Assembly (NCBI GenBank): GCA_946414115.1
Contig: CAMKNF010000074.1
Location: forward strand, 1-9,165
DNA: 9,165 nt
Direction of reading: 5' to 3'
Origin: an uncultured Ruminococcus sp.
Lineage (GTDB): Bacteria > Bacillota > Clostridia > Oscillospirales > Acutalibacteraceae
Under the pieces are notes generated by a model. The model saw nothing but the letters and a program-made list of their open reading frames with translations. It did no database searches and had not been told where the DNA came from. Shown in pieces: positions 6,065-9,165 of this stretch. How positions within the stretch are numbered: position 1 is the stretch's first letter; every line of letters begins with the position of its first letter. A program made the position numbers and the translations under genes.

Positions 6065-6082
6065 TGAACGAGGTGTTTTTTT
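6042..6082 (+). terminator. Strong intrinsic terminator whose 3' arm holds the next gene's ribosome site
   Basis: AACACCTTGTTCA (6046-6058) pairs with TGAACGAGGTGTT (6065-6077): 13 bp, one T-G wobble, loop TATTAT, then a run of seven T (6076-6082). The A-tract at 6042-6044 can extend the stem into the T run. It terminates the 5517-6026 gene. The GAGGTG at 6070-6075 inside the 3' arm is also the only plausible Shine-Dalgarno site for the ATG at 6083, which directly follows the T run. Confidence 0.9.
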
Positions 6083-7231
6083 ATGTTTAAGAAGGTAATT
6101 ATCTCAACCACGCTTTGCTTTGCGCTTATGCTAACTGTGGTTTTTCCCGTAAGAGTAAACGCTGTTTCTGCCGACAGTATAACTGCGCCGTCAGCTGTGC
6201 TTATGGAAACGTCAACAGGTAAAATTCTTTTTGAGAAAAATTCACACGATCAGCGCCCTTGTGCATCTGTCACAAAGATTATGACTTTACTGCTCGTTTT
6301 TGAAGCGATAGACAGCGGAAAGCTATCGCTTGATGATACAATAACTGCTTCCGAACACGCTTCTTCAATGGGCGGAAGTGACATCTGGCTTGAATCGGGA
6401 GAAACAATGAGTGCCGATGATATGATAAAAGCTACAGTTGTAGCCTCCGCTAACGATGCAGCTGTTGCACTTGCAGAGCACATAAGCGGCAGTGAGGATG
6501 TATTTATTGAGCAGATGAACAAACGTGCAAAAGAGCTTAAAATGAATGATACCGTGTTTAAGAATTGCAACGGTCTTGATGAGGACGGACACGTAACGTC
6601 TGCATATGATATTGCAATTATGTCAAGGGAACTTATGAAGCACGAAAAGATTTTTGATTACACGTCAATCTGGCTTGATAATTTAAGGGACGGAAAAACC
6701 CAGATTGTAAACACCAATAAACTTCTTAAAACCTACAACGGCATAACGGGACTGAAAACAGGCACAACAAACGACGCCGGCTGTTGTATGTCTGCCTCGG
6801 CAAAAAGGGGAGATGTATCGCTGGTTGCGGTAGTTCTCGGCTGCAAAACAGGTAAGGAGAGATTTTCAGATGCGGCGGCATTGCTTGATTATGGTTTTGC
6901 TAATATTTCGGTTAAGGAATTAAAACTGCCCGATGATATGCCGCTTGAATTAAAGGTTGACGGTGGAATGGAGAAAACCGTCAAGCTTAACTGTGACTCT
7001 TCTTCAAAGGTCGTTGTAGACAAGAGCAATAACGTTGAAATAAAAACGTCAATTGATTTGCCTGAAAGCGTAACAGCTCCGATAAAGGAAAATCAGAAGC
7101 TCGGAACACTGACTTACAGCATTGACGGTAAGACGGTAAAGACGTGCGATATTACTGCCGCAGACTCTGTAGAGGAAGTATCCTTCGGTTCGGTATTCGG
7201 CGTTCTTTTTAATTCTCTAATTTCATTATAA
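6083..7231 (+). CDS. Serine-type D-alanyl-D-alanine carboxypeptidase (PBP5/DacF family)
   Basis: This 382-residue peptidase S11 enzyme removes the terminal D-Ala from peptidoglycan stem peptides outside the cell membrane. A signal peptide is visible at 1-27 (MFKK, a hydrophobic core, then VNA before VSA). The three penicillin-binding motifs are SVTK at 62-65 (Ser62 nucleophile), SAN at 122-124 and KTG at 225-227. A PBP5 C-terminal beta domain covers about 275-360, and the hydrophobic tail FGSVFGVLFNSLISL probably anchors the protein to the membrane. The start at 6083 is forced: an in-frame TGA lies at 6065-6067 with no other start codon between, and the signal peptide needs it. Its ribosome site is buried in the preceding terminator hairpin. 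The subfamily (DacA, DacB or DacF) is not resolved, so no symbol is given. Confidence 0.93.
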   Translation: MFKKVIISTTLCFALMLTVVFPVRVNAVSADSITAPSAVLMETSTGKILFEKNSHDQRPCASVTKIMTLLLVFEAIDSGKLSLDDTITASEHASSMGGSDIWLESGETMSADDMIKATVVASANDAAVALAEHISGSEDVFIEQMNKRAKELKMNDTVFKNCNGLDEDGHVTSAYDIAIMSRELMKHEKIFDYTSIWLDNLRDGKTQIVNTNKLLKTYNGITGLKTGTTNDAGCCMSASAKRGDVSLVAVVLGCKTGKERFSDAAALLDYGFANISVKELKLPDDMPLELKVDGGMEKTVKLNCDSSSKVVVDKSNNVEIKTSIDLPESVTAPIKENQKLGTLTYSIDGKTVKTCDITAADSVEEVSFGSVFGVLFNSLISL

Positions 7232-7248
7232 AAATTGACAAATTGACC

Positions 7249-7277
7249 TTGCAAAAATACTTGTATTATAGTATAAT
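7249..7277 (+). promoter_or_regulatory. Sigma-A-type promoter for pgi
   Basis: TTGCAA (7249-7254) and a perfect TATAAT (7272-7277) are 17 bases apart, in the 119-base gap after the carboxypeptidase gene. Transcription would start near 7284, giving a leader of about 67 bases. Two further -35-like boxes (TTGACA at 7235 and TTGACC at 7243) lie just upstream but are badly spaced for this -10. Confidence 0.65.
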
Positions 7278-7298
7278 AAAACAACAAAGGTACTTATA

Positions 7299-7326
7299 TC
7301 GGAGAATACATATTTTATTATTCCGA
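7299..7326 (+). promoter_or_regulatory. Possible leader hairpin upstream of pgi
   Basis: In the predicted pgi leader, TCGGAG (7299-7304) can pair with TTCCGA (7321-7326) with one G-T wobble, then AATA/TATT beyond a bulged A, around a 7-base loop. The stem ends 11 bases before the real GGAGG ribosome site (7338-7342). The GGAG inside the 5' arm is a decoy-like site. The stem is weak and may not matter. Confidence 0.25.
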
Positions 7327-7350
7327 ATAAGAAATTTGGAGGAATTATAA

Positions 7351-8688
7351 ATGGCAACTAAACTAACAGACAAGTATTTAAGAGGATTTATCAATGAACA
7401 CGAGTATGAAGGCGTTGCAGCAGAAGTAAAGGCTGCTCACAAAACTCTCCACGAGGGTTCGGGACTCGGCAATGATTTTCTCGGTTGGCTTAATCTTCCC
7501 ACTGACTACGACAAGGAAGAGTTTGCAAGAATCAAGGCTGCCGCTGAAAAGATTAAAAAGGACACCGACGTTTTCATCGTAATCGGTATCGGCGGTTCAT
7601 ACCTCGGCGCTCGTGCCGCAATTGAGTTTTTAAATTCTCAGAACTATAACCTTACCTGCAAGGATACACCGCAGATTTTCTTTACCGGTAACTCCATCAG
7701 CTCTTCTGCACTTGCAGAGATTATGGAGCTTTGCGAGGGCAAGGATGTTTCTGTTAATATGATTTCAAAGTCAGGCACAACAACAGAGCCTGCAATTGCA
7801 TTCAGAGTATTCCGTGAGATGCTCGAGAAAAAGTACGGCAAGGACGGCGCAAGAGAGCGTATCTACTGCACAACCGACAAGGCAAAGGGCACACTCAAGG
7901 CTCTTGCAGACGAAGAGGGCTACGAAACATTTGTAGTACCCGATGATGTAGGCGGACGTTTCTCTGTTCTTACAGCCGTAGGTCTTTTGCCGATTGCTGT
8001 TTCGGGAGCTGACATTGACGCACTTATGCAGGGTGCGGCTACAGCACAGAAAGAGCTTGACAACGACGATTTAATGACAAACGACTGCTACAAGTATGCG
8101 GCAATCCGCAACATTCTTTACCGCAAGGGCAAGGTAATGGAGGTTATGGTTTCCTACGAGCCTGCCTACACAATGATGTCCGAGTGGTTCAAGCAGCTTT
8201 TCGCAGAGAGCGAGGGCAAGGATAACAAGGGCATTTTCCCCGCAAGCGTTATCTTCTCAACCGACCTTCACTCACTCGGTCAGTACATTCAGGACGGCAG
8301 ACGTACAATGTTTGAAACTGTTGTCCTCTTTGATAAATGTAAAAAAGAAGTTACTCTTGGTACAGAGCCGACAAACGTTGACGGTCTTAACTTCCTTTCG
8401 GGCAAGACAATGGGATTTGTCAATCAGAAGGCATTTGAGGGTACCGTACTCGCTCACAACGACGGCGGAGTTCCCAACATTGTTCTCAACGTACCCGAGA
8501 TGAACGAAACAGAGCTTGGTTATCTTATTTACTTCTTTGAAAAGGCTTGCGCTATTTCGGGATATATGCTCGGAGTAAATCCGTTCAATCAGCCCGGCGT
8601 TGAAAGCTACAAGAAGAATATGTTTGCTCTGCTCGGCAAGCCCGGATATGAAGACCAGAAGGCTGCTCTTGAAGCAAGACTCAAATAA
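7351..8688 (+). CDS. pgi: Glucose-6-phosphate isomerase
   Basis: This 445-residue enzyme interconverts glucose-6-phosphate and fructose-6-phosphate in glycolysis and gluconeogenesis. Length and sequence fit the short Firmicute-type PGI, not the 550-residue E. coli type. Two SIS domains are seen: GIGGSYLGARAA at 79-90 and SKSGTTTEPA at 139-148. PGI signature 1, DDVGGRFSVLTAVG, is at 198-211; the catalytic Glu region FAESEGKD is at 284-291; TDLHSLGQ at 304-311 carries the ring-opening His307; and signature 2 is at 404-421 (GVNPFNQPGVESYK), with catalytic Lys421. The ATG has GGAGG at 7338-7342 and a clear promoter upstream. A P-loop gene follows 37 bases after the stop and probably shares the transcript. 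The long minus-strand reading frame over its 3' end is a shadow. Confidence 0.97.
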   Translation: MATKLTDKYLRGFINEHEYEGVAAEVKAAHKTLHEGSGLGNDFLGWLNLPTDYDKEEFARIKAAAEKIKKDTDVFIVIGIGGSYLGARAAIEFLNSQNYNLTCKDTPQIFFTGNSISSSALAEIMELCEGKDVSVNMISKSGTTTEPAIAFRVFREMLEKKYGKDGARERIYCTTDKAKGTLKALADEEGYETFVVPDDVGGRFSVLTAVGLLPIAVSGADIDALMQGAATAQKELDNDDLMTNDCYKYAAIRNILYRKGKVMEVMVSYEPAYTMMSEWFKQLFAESEGKDNKGIFPASVIFSTDLHSLGQYIQDGRRTMFETVVLFDKCKKEVTLGTEPTNVDGLNFLSGKTMGFVNQKAFEGTVLAHNDGGVPNIVLNVPEMNETELGYLIYFFEKACAISGYMLGVNPFNQPGVESYKKNMFALLGKPGYEDQKAALEARLK

Positions 8689-8725
8689 TTTCTTTTTAAA
8701 GTATAATACACCGGAGGATTTTATT

Positions 8726-9142
8726 ATGGTTACTTTACTTATCGGAAAAAAAGGAACAGGAAAAACAAAAAAGCTTATCGCCCTTGCAAACGAAGCTGTT
8801 GCCGCATCTTCGGGCAACGTAGTTGTAATTGAAAAGGGTTCAAAGCTTACTTACGATGTAACTCACAAGGCAAGACTTATCGACACAGAGCAGTATCTTG
8901 TTGAGGGTTACGATATGCTTTACGGCTTTATCAGCGGTATCTGCGCAGGTAACTACGATGTTACAGATATTCTCGTTGACTCAACATTCAAGATTTGCCC
9001 CGACGCACTTGAAGGACTTGAGGTTTTCACAAAGAAGCTTCAGGAGCTTTCCGAAACTTCTTCAACAAATATCGTTCTTCTCATCTCTGCATCGGAAGAT
9101 GATATTCCCGAGTCAATCAACGCTGTTTGCCAGCAGGTATAA
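8726..9142 (+). CDS. Small P-loop NTPase-like protein, function unknown
   Basis: The protein has 138 residues and begins MVTLLIGKKGTGKTKKL, so Walker A (GKKGTGKT, residues 7-14) is almost at the N-terminus. A Walker B-like strand, TDILVD at 80-85, ends in Asp85. A further beta strand, NIVLLISAS, lies at 115-123. The protein is about the minimum size for a P-loop domain, with no extra domain, signal peptide or membrane helix. It is not a clear member of any named kinase or ATPase family I recognise; similar small proteins in Clostridia are, I believe, sometimes annotated loosely as PilT-like, for which I see no support. The ATG at 8726 has CCGGAGGA at 8711-8718, and the longer reading from inside pgi is rejected. 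The gene is probably co-transcribed with pgi. Confidence 0.8.
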   Translation: MVTLLIGKKGTGKTKKLIALANEAVAASSGNVVVIEKGSKLTYDVTHKARLIDTEQYLVEGYDMLYGFISGICAGNYDVTDILVDSTFKICPDALEGLEVFTKKLQELSETSSTNIVLLISASEDDIPESINAVCQQV

Positions 9143-9165
9143 TTGATGTAATTTCAAAAAATCAA

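Noticed and set aside
6303..6331. Perfect 9-bp inverted repeat (AAGCGATAG / CTATCGCTT, 11-base spacer) inside the carboxypeptidase gene
   Set aside because: It falls in normal coding sequence (EAIDSGKLSLDD), and roughly one such repeat is expected by chance in 9 kb at this spacing range. No regulatory reading is supported.
8689..8725. Promoter for the P-loop gene from TATAAT at 8702-8707
   Set aside because: No -35-like hexamer lies 16-18 bases upstream and the gap to pgi is only 37 bases; co-transcription is simpler.
8272..8817. Minus-strand open frame of 181 codons over the end of pgi
   Set aside because: It is antisense to a clearly real gene with all catalytic motifs, extends across the pgi stop and the next gene's ribosome site, has no recognisable motif, and follows from the codon bias of pgi.
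9143..9165. TTGAT / ATCAA inverted repeat at the right edge
   Set aside because: Only five base pairs in an AT-rich 23-base tail at the window end; too short to support a terminator or repeat.

Overview
This 9.2 kb window looks like a metagenomic or draft contig from an anaerobic, low-to-moderate GC Firmicute. Clostridia are most likely, perhaps an Oscillospirales/Ruminococcaceae-type gut bacterium. The reasons are a transcarboxylase-type biotin enzyme cluster, MEP-pathway isoprenoid genes, a PBP5-type D,D-carboxypeptidase, zinc-ribbon membrane proteins, strong GGAGG-type ribosome binding sites and very AT-rich intergenic DNA. Taxonomy is inferred from gene content only. Every convincing gene is on the + strand. 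The first 45 bases are not biological: they match the 3' part of the Illumina TruSeq universal (P5) adapter, so the biological sequence starts at about base 46.

Layout. (1) 47-2187: the 3' end of a carboxyltransferase gene, a biotin carboxyl carrier protein, and a stand-alone OadA/5S-type carboxyltransferase, closed by an intrinsic terminator at 2203-2230. The three resemble the 12S, 1.3S and 5S subunits of methylmalonyl-CoA:pyruvate transcarboxylase. (2) 2331-5441: a zinc-ribbon/DUF2007-like membrane protein, an O-acetylhomoserine sulfhydrylase (MetY type), then ispD and ispF, two steps of the MEP isoprenoid pathway, probably read from a promoter near 2266-2294. (3) 5517-6026: a second zinc-ribbon protein with a DUF4870-like membrane part, followed by a strong terminator. 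(4) 6083-7231: a secreted D-alanyl-D-alanine carboxypeptidase whose ribosome binding site lies inside the 3' arm of that terminator. (5) 7351-9142: glucose-6-phosphate isomerase behind a good sigma-A-type promoter, then a small P-loop protein of unknown function.

Together the genes cover housekeeping work: carboxyl transfer between C3 and C4 acids, sulfur amino acid synthesis, isoprenoid precursors, peptidoglycan trimming and glycolysis. I see no phage, transposon, CRISPR, tRNA/rRNA or defence locus, and no clear undescribed multi-gene system.

The points most worth a second look are the terminator that also carries the downstream Shine-Dalgarno site (6042-6085), two REP-like intergenic palindromes sharing a GTAGTGA lead-in (313-338 and 4919-4942), the missing OadG/OadB-type membrane subunits in the biotin cluster, two membrane proteins with identically spaced zinc ribbons, and the uncharacterised P-loop protein beside pgi. 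No stretch over 300 bases lacks a gene.
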